A stretch of 64,000 bases of DNA from Methylobacterium aquaticum (GTDB lineage: Bacteria; Pseudomonadota; Alphaproteobacteria; Rhizobiales; Beijerinckiaceae). The stretch lies in NCBI RefSeq assembly GCF_016804325.1, contig NZ_CP043627.1, positions 4,167,001 through 4,231,000 of the forward strand, in the 5' to 3' direction. Both the position numbers and the translations under genes were made by a program. Shown piece by piece: positions 25,145 through 33,196 of this stretch; position 1 is the first letter of the stretch, and each line of letters starts with the position of its first letter. The notes below the pieces were generated by a model, which had not been told where the DNA came from, searched no databases, and saw only the letters and a program-made list of their open reading frames with translations.

Positions 25145-26326
25145 TTACCCCTGCTTCATCTTCGTCAGCGTCTCGCCCGGCACCCCCGAGAAATTGTTCG
25201 ACAGGAGGTAGCGCGGGCTCGACTTGATCCAGGTATCGAGGTCGATCTCCTCGAACTTGCCGTTGTCCCAGGTCTGGACGATCTCCAGGTCCTCGTCGCC
25301 GGTGTTCTTGATCGCGTGGCCGAAGCCCATCGGGATGTAGGCGACGTCGCCGGGCTTGAACTCGGCCACCTTCCCGCGCCCGCCCGAGCCGAACAGGGCC
25401 ACCTGGCCCTTGCCCTCCAGGTAATAGTGCCACTCGTTGGCGTTGACGTTCCAGTGCAGCTTGCGCATCTGCCCCGGCCGGATCGTCATCACCCCGCCCG
25501 ACATCGTCTTCTGGATCGGCCACTCGTCGACGGTCGCGAGGCGGAAGGTGCCGCCGTCGAACTCGCGGACCGCCCGCGGGTCCTTGAGCAGGCGGAACTT
25601 GTGGGTCGATTCCTTCGGCCAAGGCGCGTCGAGGGCGTCCGACACCGGCACCACCGGGCCGGCCTGGATGTAGGCCTCGCCCTTCGGGAAGGCGTCGAAG
25701 GCGTTCGCCGGCAGGCCGAAATCGAGGGCCAGCATGTCCTTCGGCGTCACGTCGATCCAGTCGGTGATCGAGAACGTGCCGTGCTCCGAGAAGGCGCCGT
25801 TGTCGAAGGACAGGATGAAGTGGCACGGCTTGTCGCCGATGGTCTGGATCGAATGGCCGTGGCCCTTCGGGAAGTACCAGAGGTCGCCGGGCTCGTAGTT
25901 GTTGATCTCGCTGGCACCAGACGGATCGAGCACCACGGTCTGGCAGCGGCCGTCGATGACGTAGGCCCATTCGGCCGCGATGGCGTGCCAGTGCAATTCG
26001 CGCGAGGCGCCGGGCTCGAGGAACATGTGGACGCCCGCGATCCCCTTGCTGATGGGGAACTGGTGGACGGTGGCTTCCTTGGCCCAGCCGCCGGAGGTCA
26101 CCTTCGGGCGGTTGCCGTCGAGCGAGAAGCGGAAATCGGGCATCGCCCCGACATCCTGCGGATCGTGGTAGGCGACCTTCGCCCCCGGCGGCAGCGACAC
26201 CGATTGCCGGCCGTAGCCGCCGTCGCCCGGATTGCCGTGGTCGTGCTCGAGGGCCTTCGCGCCCGTCGCCATCATGCCGGCGCCGAGCGCCGCGCTCCCC
26301 AGAAACAGCCGCCGCGTCTGGTCCAT
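25145..26326 (-). CDS. oxdC: Bicupin oxalate decarboxylase-like enzyme with Tat signal
   Basis: 393 residues. A Tat-like signal (QTRRLFLGSAALGAG) suggests export. Cupin 1 has a full Mn site: H112, H114, E119 and H158. The lid loop between the domains keeps the SE-x-x-TF pattern with E181, the residue linked to decarboxylation rather than oxidation. Cupin 2 has H291, E298 and H337, but the usual second His is Asn (LHWNVNANEW, N293). OxdC splits oxalate to formate and CO2, and formate would suit a methylotroph. The ATG at 26326 begins the signal peptide. No oxalate transporter is adjacent. Confidence 0.85.
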   Translation of the reverse strand: MDQTRRLFLGSAALGAGMMATGAKALEHDHGNPGDGGYGRQSVSLPPGAKVAYHDPQDVGAMPDFRFSLDGNRPKVTSGGWAKEATVHQFPISKGIAGVHMFLEPGASRELHWHAIAAEWAYVIDGRCQTVVLDPSGASEINNYEPGDLWYFPKGHGHSIQTIGDKPCHFILSFDNGAFSEHGTFSITDWIDVTPKDMLALDFGLPANAFDAFPKGEAYIQAGPVVPVSDALDAPWPKESTHKFRLLKDPRAVREFDGGTFRLATVDEWPIQKTMSGGVMTIRPGQMRKLHWNVNANEWHYYLEGKGQVALFGSGGRGKVAEFKPGDVAYIPMGFGHAIKNTGDEDLEIVQTWDNGKFEEIDLDTWIKSSPRYLLSNNFSGVPGETLTKMKQG

Positions 26327-26498
26327 GGTGCTTCCCCCTTCACGAATGACGGGACGGCCTTCGCCGACCACTCGTTCCCGGCCCGTCGGGCCTTGGCGCG
26401 GCAAGCTGGAGCAGGGCGGTGCGCGCGTGAAACGCATTGTCGGCATCCCCGCATGGCCGGCATTCATGATGCCGGACGACGAAGGGGAGGGAGTGCGG

Positions 26499-26921
26499 AT
26501 GTCCTGGCAGATCTGGGCGCTGGTCTCGGCCCTGTTCACCGCGATCACGGCCGTGCTGGCCCGGGCCGGCAGCGTCGGCGCGGAATCGGACGCCGCCGCC
26601 TTCATGCGCTCGGTGGTGATCCTGGTGGCGCTCGGGGCGCTCTGCCTCGCCACCGGCCAGTGGCAGGCCCTGCGGGCGCTCACCGGGCGCAACCTCGGCT
26701 TGCTCAGCCTATCGGGGCTCGCCACCGCGGGGTCCTGGGCCTGCTACTTCCGCGCCCTCAAGGTCGGCGGCGCGGCGCAGGTCGCGACCCTCAACAAGCT
26801 GTCGATCGTGCTGGTGGCGGTGTTCGGCGCGACGCTCCTGGGCGAGCGGTTGTCGGAGGTGAACTGGCTTGGGGTGGGATTGGTCGTGGTGGGGGCTTAT
26901 CTTCTGACCTGGCGGGGATGA
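26499..26921 (+). CDS. Half-size EamA/DMT-type membrane protein
   Basis: 140 residues with about five hydrophobic helices. The pattern WALVSALFTAITAVLARAG, WACYFRALKVGGAAQVATL and LSIVLVAVFGATLLGERLS is that of one EamA repeat, as in small multidrug/metabolite carriers that must dimerise. Full-length family members have two repeats in about 300 residues. GGGGAGGGA precedes the ATG. Substrate unknown. Confidence 0.8.
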   Translation: MSWQIWALVSALFTAITAVLARAGSVGAESDAAAFMRSVVILVALGALCLATGQWQALRALTGRNLGLLSLSGLATAGSWACYFRALKVGGAAQVATLNKLSIVLVAVFGATLLGERLSEVNWLGVGLVVVGAYLLTWRG

Positions 26922-26951
26922 GGCGGGCTCCCGGCTCCCCGAGGTCGCCCG

Positions 26952-28106
26952 TCACGGCCACACCTTGATCGAGACCTGCCGCCGCACGAGGTCGCGCTCC
27001 GAGGTGACCTCGCAGCCCCTGGTCTTGAGCGTGACGTAGTAGAGCGTCGCGGTGTCCCCCACCGTGTCGAAGTTGCGGCCCGGGGCGGCGGGATCGATCA
27101 GCGAGGGATAGCTGACGAGCTCGCCGCCGGCTTGGCAGGGGTCGTCGTAGAGGGTGGACCCGGCGATCAAGAGGCGCGGCGCGTCCCAGGCGAGGAGATC
27201 GCGCGACGTGGTCCAGTAGATTCCGGAGCGGGGAAAGACGCCGCCGGCGGCGGCCTGGAACAAAGCGATCCAGGCCTTGGTACCGCGGTGGCGGCTCACC
27301 GAGCCGACCGGGGCCGGGAACGGCGCCACCGGCGCGCAGGACCCGACGGGTTTCGCACCCTTCAGGTACGGGTTGGGGAAGCGGGCGGTGAAGCCCTTGC
27401 CGTCGAAGGCGCGCCAGCGGGCGGGATCGGTCACGTCGTCGCTGCGGAACAGGCAGACGCCGAAGGGCTGGCCGGTCCAGCCGGTGGTCGAGGCGTAGAA
27501 GTAGCGGAAGCGGCCGTCGGCGAAGATGTTGGAGGGGTTGAAGAAGCCGCGGTGGCGGCCCTGCTCGACCTCCTGGCGGAAGGGGGCCGCCGCCACCACC
27601 GTCGGCGGCGCGGTGCGGGTGAAGCTGCGCCCGCCATCGCTCGAGCGGGCGGCGAGCACCGCGTTGTACCAGCAGGCGAGCGTCCCCGTGGTGCGGCAGC
27701 GCTTGTGCTCGTCGGCGTGGTATTCCTCGTGCAGCAGCGCCTCGACCCGCCTGCCGTCCTCGGTCCAGGTGGCGGTGATCCAGGTGCGGTCGTCGAAGGC
27801 CTCGGGCTCCGGCTTGAAGGCGGAATCGAGCACCACCGTGCAGTCGAGCTTCAAGCTGTCGAAGTCGCGGCCGCGAAAGGCGCGGTTGCGATAATGCATC
27901 CCGAACAGCACGATCCCGCCATCGGCCTCGCGGAACGCCCGGGCGGGGGCGTCCGGCACGTCGTGCCCGTCGCAGGCGTCGCGCTTGGGCGTGAAGACGG
28001 TGCGGGGCGCGCCGATCAGGGTCAGGGCCGAGAGCGGCGGCTCGGCGGCGGCAGGCTTCAGCGTGGCCGCGACGCAGAGACACGCGAGGAGGAGGCGGAG
28101 GAGCAT
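26952..28106 (-). CDS. Secreted protein with Asp-box motifs, sialidase-like fold
   Basis: 384 residues. A Sec signal peptide (MLLRLLLACLCVAATLKPAAA) is present. RSSDGGRSF matches the Asp-box found on beta-propeller blades of sialidases, and WTTSRDLLAW is a weaker second match. Many Trp/Tyr-rich strands such as FRYFYASTTGWTGQ fit a propeller. Several Cys could form disulfides in the periplasm. The catalytic Arg/Glu/Tyr set of a real sialidase was not identified, so the activity is open. The ATG at 28106 begins the signal. Confidence 0.6.
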   Translation of the reverse strand: MLLRLLLACLCVAATLKPAAAEPPLSALTLIGAPRTVFTPKRDACDGHDVPDAPARAFREADGGIVLFGMHYRNRAFRGRDFDSLKLDCTVVLDSAFKPEPEAFDDRTWITATWTEDGRRVEALLHEEYHADEHKRCRTTGTLACWYNAVLAARSSDGGRSFTRTAPPTVVAAAPFRQEVEQGRHRGFFNPSNIFADGRFRYFYASTTGWTGQPFGVCLFRSDDVTDPARWRAFDGKGFTARFPNPYLKGAKPVGSCAPVAPFPAPVGSVSRHRGTKAWIALFQAAAGGVFPRSGIYWTTSRDLLAWDAPRLLIAGSTLYDDPCQAGGELVSYPSLIDPAAPGRNFDTVGDTATLYYVTLKTRGCEVTSERDLVRRQVSIKVWP

Positions 28107-28206
28107 GCGGCATCCCTGGACTTCGCGGCCGAGCCTGCCCAAGAGTGCTTGAGGCTTGCTTTCGGCCGTCGCCGAGTCCGGCCGTTCTCGTGAGGGTTTT
28201 CCCCCG

Positions 28207-28806
28207 ATGTTCCTCCTGATCGCCGGCCTCGTGCTCTTCCTCGGCACGCACGCCTTCACGATGGCCCGCGGCCCCCGCGCCGCCCTGATCGCCCGGGTGG
28301 GGGAGGGCCCCTACAAGATCGGCTATTCGGTCGCGTCGCTCCTCGGCCTCGTGCTGCTCGGCTACGGCTACGGCCAGTACCGGGCGGAGGGCATGATCGC
28401 GGTGTGGTCGCCGCCGGTCTGGACCCGCCACCTCGCGCTGCTGCTGGTGCTCCTCGCCTTCATCGCGTTCGTCGCCGCCTACCTGCCGGGGCGGATCAAG
28501 GCGCGCCTGAAGCACCCGATGCTGCTCGGCGTGAAGATCTGGGCCACCGCGCATCTGCTGGCCAACGGCGATCTCGGTTCGATGATCCTGTTCGGGGCGA
28601 TCCTGGCCTGGGCGGTGATGGCGCGGATCAGCGCCAAGCGTCGCGACGAGGTCAAGCCGCACGGGGGCCCGGTCGTGGCGCCTGCGGGCTGGCGCAACGA
28701 CGCGCTCGCGGTGGTGATCGGCGTCGCGGCCTGGTTCGTCTTCGCCCGGGTGCTGCATCCCTGGCTGATCGGCGTCGCGGTCTGGCCGGGCCAAGGCATG
28801 ACCTGA
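28207..28806 (+). CDS. NnrU family integral membrane protein
   Basis: 199 residues with five or six membrane helices. The start FLLIAGLVLFLGTHAFTMARGP and the run LKHPMLLGVKIWATAHLLANGD are typical of NnrU, where conserved His residues sit in the membrane. The family was named for a denitrification gene in Rhodobacter; related proteins act in carotenoid chemistry. No denitrification genes are near, so the role here is not clear. Divergent from the Asp-box protein gene, 100 bp apart. Confidence 0.82.
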   Translation: MFLLIAGLVLFLGTHAFTMARGPRAALIARVGEGPYKIGYSVASLLGLVLLGYGYGQYRAEGMIAVWSPPVWTRHLALLLVLLAFIAFVAAYLPGRIKARLKHPMLLGVKIWATAHLLANGDLGSMILFGAILAWAVMARISAKRRDEVKPHGGPVVAPAGWRNDALAVVIGVAAWFVFARVLHPWLIGVAVWPGQGMT

Positions 28807-28949
28807 CTCCATGACCTGACTCGCGGCATGACCCGATTCGTCGCCGGGCCTGACTTCCCGCCGGGACTGTGCTACGCGACCGGCCCTGTCGCACGGTCGC
28901 GGCGAAGAGCCCACCGGTTCCTCGGGTGGCGGCGAGCCATAAGAAGATC

Positions 28950-29747
28950 ATGAGCGAGAACGAGTTCATCCGCGAGGTCAACGACGAGTACCGGCGCGAC
29001 CGCCTGACCCAGATCTGGTCGCGCTACAGCGGCGTGTTCATCGGTCTCGCGGTGCTGGTGGTGCTCGGTGTCGGCGGCTGGCGCTACTGGCAGCACGCGC
29101 AGGCCCAGCAGGCCGAGGCCGCGAGCCAGCGCTTCGAGGAGGCGCTTCGGCGCGCCAAGGACGGCACGCCGGAGGATGCCGAGAAGGCCTTCGCGGGCGT
29201 CGCCGCCGAGGCGCCGTTCGGCTACCGCCTGCTGGCGCGCCTGCGCGCCGCGGCCGAGGCCGGCAAGGCCGATCCGGCGGCCGGCGCCAAGGCCTATGCG
29301 GCCATCGCCGACGACAATGCGGTCGGCCAGTCCCTGCGCGACCTCGCCCGCCTGCGCGGGGCGCTGCTCCTCGTCGACAAGGACGATGCGGGTGCGCTCA
29401 ACAGCCTCCAGAGCCTCGCCGCCCCGTCGAACGCCTTCCGCCACACCGCCCGCGAGACGCTGGGCCTCGTGGCGCTCAGGAAGGGCGACTTCGAGGGCGC
29501 CGGCCGCTGGTTCGACCAGATCGCCGCCGACCGCGAGACCCCGGCGGGCCTGCGCCAGCGGCTCGAGATCTATGTCGGCCTGGTGGCCGGCGGCGCGGTG
29601 CAGGTGACCGCGGCCGCCGCCCCGGCTCCGGCCGCGCCGCGGCCGCCGGCCTTCCTCGGGACGGCCGCGCCCGACCACGAGGAGGCTCCGGCGACGGCTG
29701 CACCCGAGGCGCCCGCGCCCGAGGCTCCGGCTCCCGCGACGCGCTAA
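28950..29747 (+). CDS. Tetratricopeptide-type membrane-anchored protein (YfgM-like)
   Basis: 265 residues. A short cytosolic N-terminus ([20 protein letters not shown]) precedes one membrane helix at about 30-50 and then TPR-like helices: [45 protein letters not shown]. The end is Ala/Pro/Glu-rich. This matches the YfgM/DUF2133 type that in gamma-proteobacteria associates with the Sec translocon and sits beside bamB-der. In alphaproteobacteria it is often just before der, as it is here (103 bp). The ATG at 28950 follows AAGAAG. Confidence 0.82.
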   Translation: MSENEFIREVNDEYRRDRLTQIWSRYSGVFIGLAVLVVLGVGGWRYWQHAQAQQAEAASQRFEEALRRAKDGTPEDAEKAFAGVAAEAPFGYRLLARLRAAAEAGKADPAAGAKAYAAIADDNAVGQSLRDLARLRGALLLVDKDDAGALNSLQSLAAPSNAFRHTARETLGLVALRKGDFEGAGRWFDQIAADRETPAGLRQRLEIYVGLVAGGAVQVTAAAAPAPAAPRPPAFLGTAAPDHEEAPATAAPEAPAPEAPAPATR

Positions 29748-29850
29748 AAACCCCATGGCGCGGGACCCCTTCGTCCCGCATCATCATCATCTCGACAGGG
29801 CGGCGCGCCTCGCGGCGTGCCCGCCCGCTGCTATTTTTAGGAAGACCTCC

Positions 29851-31197
29851 ATGTCGATGCCCATCGTCGCGATCGTCGGGCGTCCCAACGTCGGCAAGTC
29901 GACGCTGTTCAACCGTCTCGTCGGCCGCAAGCTCGCCCTCGTCGACGACCGTCCGGGCGTGACCCGCGACCGGCGCGAGGGCGAGGTGCGCCTCGGCCAC
30001 CTGCGCTTCCGCATCCTCGACACCGCGGGGCTGGAGGAGGCCGAGGCCGATTCGCTCGCCGGCCGGATGCGCGCCCAGACCGAGGCCGCCATCGCCGAGG
30101 CCGACGCGGTCCTGTTCGTGATCGATGCCCGCGCCGGCCTCCTGCCCGCCGACCAGCCCTTCGCCGAGCTGGTCCGCCGGGCCGACAAGCCCGTGATCCT
30201 GCTCGCCAACAAGGCCGAGGGCGGGGCCGGCATGGCCGGCGCCTACGAGGCCTTCGCGCTGGGCCTCGGTGATCCCGTCCCGCTCTCGGCCGAGCACGGC
30301 GAGGGCATGGGCGACCTCCTCGACGCGCTGGAAGCCGTGCTGCCGGAGCAGGACGACGACGATGACGAGGAGGGCGGCGAGGGCAAGCCGCTCAAGGTCG
30401 CGATCGTCGGCCGCCCGAATGCCGGCAAGTCGACGCTGATCAACCGGATGCTCGGCGAGGACCGGCTGCTCGTCGGCCCCGAGGCCGGCATCACCCGCGA
30501 TTCGATCTCGCTCGACTGGGAGTGGCGCGGCCGGCGGATCAAGCTGCACGACACCGCCGGCATGCGCCGCCGCGCCCGGATCGACGACAAGCTGGAGAAG
30601 CTCGCGGTCTCGGACGGCCTGCGCGCGGTGCGCTTCGCGGAAGTGGTGGTGGTGCTCCTCGACGCGACCATCCCGTTCGAGAAGCAGGACCTGACCATCG
30701 TCGACCTGGTCGAGTCGGAGGGGCGCGCCCTCGTGATGGGTCTCAACAAGTGGGACCTCGTCGCCGACCAGCCGGGCCTCCTGAAGGACCTGCGGGAGAA
30801 GGCCACCCGCCTGCTGCCGCAGGTGCGGGGTGCTGCGGTGGTGCCGCTCTCGGGGCTGGCCGGCGAGGGCATCGACAAGCTGATGCATGCGGTGACCTCC
30901 ACCGCCGAGGTGTGGAACCGCCGCATCTCGACCGCGAAGATCAACCAGTGGCTGAGCGAGGCGACGCAGGCCAACCCGCCCCCGGCCGTGTCCGGCCGGC
31001 GGGTCAAGATCCGCTACGCCACCCAGGTGAAGTCGCGCCCGCCGCACTTCGCCCTGTTCGGCAACCAGCTCGACGCGCTGCCGAAATCCTACACCCGCTA
31101 CCTCGTCAACAGCCTGCGCGAGGCCTTCGAGCTGCCGGGCGTGCCGATCCGCCTGTCGCTCCGGACCTCGAAGAACCCGTTCGACAAGAGCGAGTAG
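29851..31197 (+). CDS. der: GTPase Der (EngA), ribosome assembly factor
   Basis: 448 residues. Two tandem GTPase domains: GRPNVGKST at 10-18 with DTAGLEE and NKAE, then GRPNAGKST with DTAGMRR and NKWD. A C-terminal KH-like domain follows ([29 protein letters not shown]). Der is essential for maturation of the 50S subunit. An acidic linker ([14 protein letters not shown]) separates the two GTPase domains, longer than in some relatives. The ATG at 29851 is preceded by AGGAAG. Confidence 0.97.
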   Translation: MSMPIVAIVGRPNVGKSTLFNRLVGRKLALVDDRPGVTRDRREGEVRLGHLRFRILDTAGLEEAEADSLAGRMRAQTEAAIAEADAVLFVIDARAGLLPADQPFAELVRRADKPVILLANKAEGGAGMAGAYEAFALGLGDPVPLSAEHGEGMGDLLDALEAVLPEQDDDDDEEGGEGKPLKVAIVGRPNAGKSTLINRMLGEDRLLVGPEAGITRDSISLDWEWRGRRIKLHDTAGMRRRARIDDKLEKLAVSDGLRAVRFAEVVVVLLDATIPFEKQDLTIVDLVESEGRALVMGLNKWDLVADQPGLLKDLREKATRLLPQVRGAAVVPLSGLAGEGIDKLMHAVTSTAEVWNRRISTAKINQWLSEATQANPPPAVSGRRVKIRYATQVKSRPPHFALFGNQLDALPKSYTRYLVNSLREAFELPGVPIRLSLRTSKNPFDKSE

Positions 31198-31207
31198 GGC
31201 GACAGGC

Positions 31208-31378
31208 TCAGCGCGGTCTCTGGTCGGCGGGGAGGTTGCGGGCGTAGGCCTCGCGCTCCTCCTTCTCGCGGATCAGCTTCTCGTAGGCCGCCTTGGCCTC
31301 CGGCGACACCGTGAGGGTGCGCGCCTGCGCGGACTTGCGCTTGGGCGCACGCTTGAACCGGTCGGTGGATTCGCTCAT
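31208..31378 (-). CDS. Small basic/charged protein of unknown function
   Basis: 56 residues beginning MSESTDRFKRAPKRKSAQAR and ending in a highly charged helix (AAYEKLIREKEEREAYARNL). No known family was recognised, though short Lys/Arg/Glu-rich proteins of this kind are common in alphaproteobacteria. It converges with der, 10 bp apart. The ATG was chosen since the upstream sequence in frame lacks protein-like composition. Confidence 0.5.
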   Translation of the reverse strand: MSESTDRFKRAPKRKSAQARTLTVSPEAKAAYEKLIREKEEREAYARNLPADQRPR

Positions 31379-31577
31379 CGCCTGAACACCCCCGTCTTGC
31401 CTGATTACCGACAGATCTACCGCGTTCCGTCCGCCTTGGCGACCGCCAATGACCGAGCGGCAGGCCGAATCGTCCAGGCCCGAGAAAGCTTTGCCGACTG
31501 GGACCGCGACTTCGCCGTCGCCTGATCTCCCCGGTCGGAAGGTGGAAACCCGGCCGGGGCGATGCGAGAGTGATGGG

Positions 31578-32093
31578 ATGGCTCCTCCTCTCCCCACCCG
31601 CTGGGTCGTCATCGGCAACAGCGGCTCGGGCAAGAGCACGCTCGCCGAGTGCCTGGGCACGGCGCTGTCCGTGCCGGTCCACGACCTCGACCTCGTCCAT
31701 TGGCATCCCGACGGGGTCAAGCGCGACGAGGACGAGGCCCGGGAGCGCGTCGCCGGGATCGCGGCGAGCGATGCCTGGATCATCGAGGGCGTCTACGGCT
31801 GGCTGTCCCAGGTCGCGCTCGCGCGGGCGACCCTGCTGATCTGGCTCGATCTCCCGTGGGAGGTCTGCCGGGAGGGTTTGCTCGCCCGCGGCCTGCGGCG
31901 CGGCATGACCCTGGACGACCAGAGGGACCTGCTGGCCTGGGCGGACGGATATCGGGCCCGGACCACCTCGTCGTCGTTCACCGGCCACCGGCGGATCCAT
32001 GACGCCTTCGCCGGCGCCAAGGTCCGTCTGCGCACCCGCGACGAGGCGGCCGCTTTCGCCTCGCGATGGTCCGGGGCAGGGGACAGACCATGA
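31578..32093 (+). CDS. P-loop kinase of the adenylate kinase/FlaR-like type
   Basis: 171 residues. Walker A GNSGSGKST comes near the N-terminus after strand WVVI. It continues with LAECLGTALSVPVHDLDLVHWHPDG, a region that matches so-called DNA topology modulation (FlaR) proteins. LIWLDLPWEVCREGLLAR resembles the nucleotide-kinase lid. The phosphate acceptor is unknown. The ATG at 31578 is preferred to an in-frame ATG 43 codons upstream because the latter adds Pro/Arg-rich sequence with no family match. Confidence 0.72.
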   Translation: MAPPLPTRWVVIGNSGSGKSTLAECLGTALSVPVHDLDLVHWHPDGVKRDEDEARERVAGIAASDAWIIEGVYGWLSQVALARATLLIWLDLPWEVCREGLLARGLRRGMTLDDQRDLLAWADGYRARTTSSSFTGHRRIHDAFAGAKVRLRTRDEAAAFASRWSGAGDRP

Positions 32094-32109
32094 GCGGGTG
32101 CTCGGCAGG

Positions 32110-32580
32110 CTAGCGCAGGCGGATCAGCCGATCCCGCAATCCCGCCGGATACAGCGCCGGCCCACCGGGACGATCGAGCGCATCGATGTTGAACCACGCC
32201 GCCCGGCATGGCGCGCCATCGTCTTCGCGGAAGTCGATGAAGTCCGTGTCGGCCAAGCATCCCTCGGCCAAGCATCCCTCGGGCAGGCGGATCTCGAACA
32301 GGGCGACGATCTCGTGGCCGAGGTGCCCGTGGTGGGTGTAGAGGCTCTCCAGGAAGAAGGGCGGCCCGACGGTCTCGACGTCGAGGCCGAGCTCTTCCTT
32401 GAACTCCCGGATCACCGCGTCCCGCGCCGTCTCCCCGAACGCGACGCCGCCGCCGAGCGGCCGGACGCCCTTGACGGTCCCGTCGTCGTCCGTGACCTCG
32501 GCGGCGAGCAGGCGGTTGCCGCGCCAGGGCAGGCCGAGCGCCTTGAACCGGATCCGCGCTTCGGGCCGCCAGACGGTCAT
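32110..32580 (-). CDS. Nudix hydrolase
   Basis: 156 residues. The Nudix box is complete: GGGVAFGETARDAVIREFKEELGLD, fitting GX5EX7REUXEEXGU, so the Mg-binding Glu residues are present. The start WRPEARIRFKALGLPWRGNRLLAAEV is that of small ADP-ribose or dGTP-type pyrophosphatases. A perfect 15-bp tandem duplication (32251-32280) codes for EGCLAEGCLA in a surface loop, an unusual recent-looking insertion. Substrate unknown. It converges with the P-loop kinase gene. Confidence 0.85.
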   Translation of the reverse strand: MTVWRPEARIRFKALGLPWRGNRLLAAEVTDDDGTVKGVRPLGGGVAFGETARDAVIREFKEELGLDVETVGPPFFLESLYTHHGHLGHEIVALFEIRLPEGCLAEGCLADTDFIDFREDDGAPCRAAWFNIDALDRPGGPALYPAGLRDRLIRLR

Positions 32581-32598
32581 CCGCCCTCTCCCCGGCGT

Positions 32599-32704
32599 CT
32601 AGAGCACTTCACGATCGCGCTGCAATCGCGAAGCTCTCTAGGTCGTTGATTTTGCCGCATTTTCTGCGACGAACCGGTATCCACTTCGTCGGAAAATGCT
32701 CTAG
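32599..32704 (+). repeat. Interspersed repeat family C, copy 1
   Basis: A 106-bp repeat with ends CTAGAGC and GCTCTAG. It holds one stem near the left end and the block TTTTGCCGCATTTTCTGCGACGAACCGG, split here for length as TTTTGCCGCATTTT and CTGCGACGAACCGG. A diverged copy is at 40771-40875 on the other strand. This resembles a repeat common in Hyphomicrobiales genomes. The TAG in its right end provides the stop codon of the DHFR-like gene. Confidence 0.75.
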
Positions 32705-33105
32705 TCCCGGCCCCGCCCCACCAGCCAGGAGGGATCGAACCAGCGGTCGGCCTCGCCGTCATAGGGCAGGCGGGTGATGTCCCATTGCTGGATGAACGGC
32801 GCGTAGACGTTCCAGACCGCGATGCCGCCGCCGACATAGATGCGCCGGCCGGGATAGCGCGCCAGCACCATTCGCGGGTCCTCGTGCGAGCGGATGATGG
32901 CGATGGTGCGGTCCTTGAAGGCGAAGTCCGGTACCGCCTCGATGGTCTTCGGGCCGGCGATCAGCACGTGCCCCTGCGTCACGGCGAAGAAGCGCGTCAC
33001 GTCCTCGACGTAGAGCGGATCGGTGTTGCCCTCCCAGGGCAGCCGCCCGTGGAGGCCGAGCTGGCCCCGCTGCCCGATGGCGCACATCGCCCGCACGTCG
33101 ATCAT
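32701..33105 (-). CDS. Short dihydrofolate reductase-like protein
   Basis: 134 residues. Typical DHFR points are MCAIGQRGQLGLHGRLPWEG near the start, the stretch VTQGHVLIAGPKTIEAVP and YVGGGIAVWNVYAPFI for NADPH binding. DHFR proteins are usually 155-180 residues, so the final strands are missing or replaced by DITRLPYDGEADRWFDPSW. Short forms like this occur in the group, so it may be complete. Whether it makes tetrahydrofolate is uncertain. Its TAG stop lies inside the adjacent repeat. Confidence 0.7.
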   Translation of the reverse strand: MIDVRAMCAIGQRGQLGLHGRLPWEGNTDPLYVEDVTRFFAVTQGHVLIAGPKTIEAVPDFAFKDRTIAIIRSHEDPRMVLARYPGRRIYVGGGIAVWNVYAPFIQQWDITRLPYDGEADRWFDPSWLVGRGRD

Positions 33106-33196
33106 CGGCTCGTCGTCCCCCGGCCGCGCCGTCCGGGCGCCGCCCCCTGATAGACCCTTTGCCCCTCCGAGGGCCAGCCGGCCGAAGGAGGGAGGC

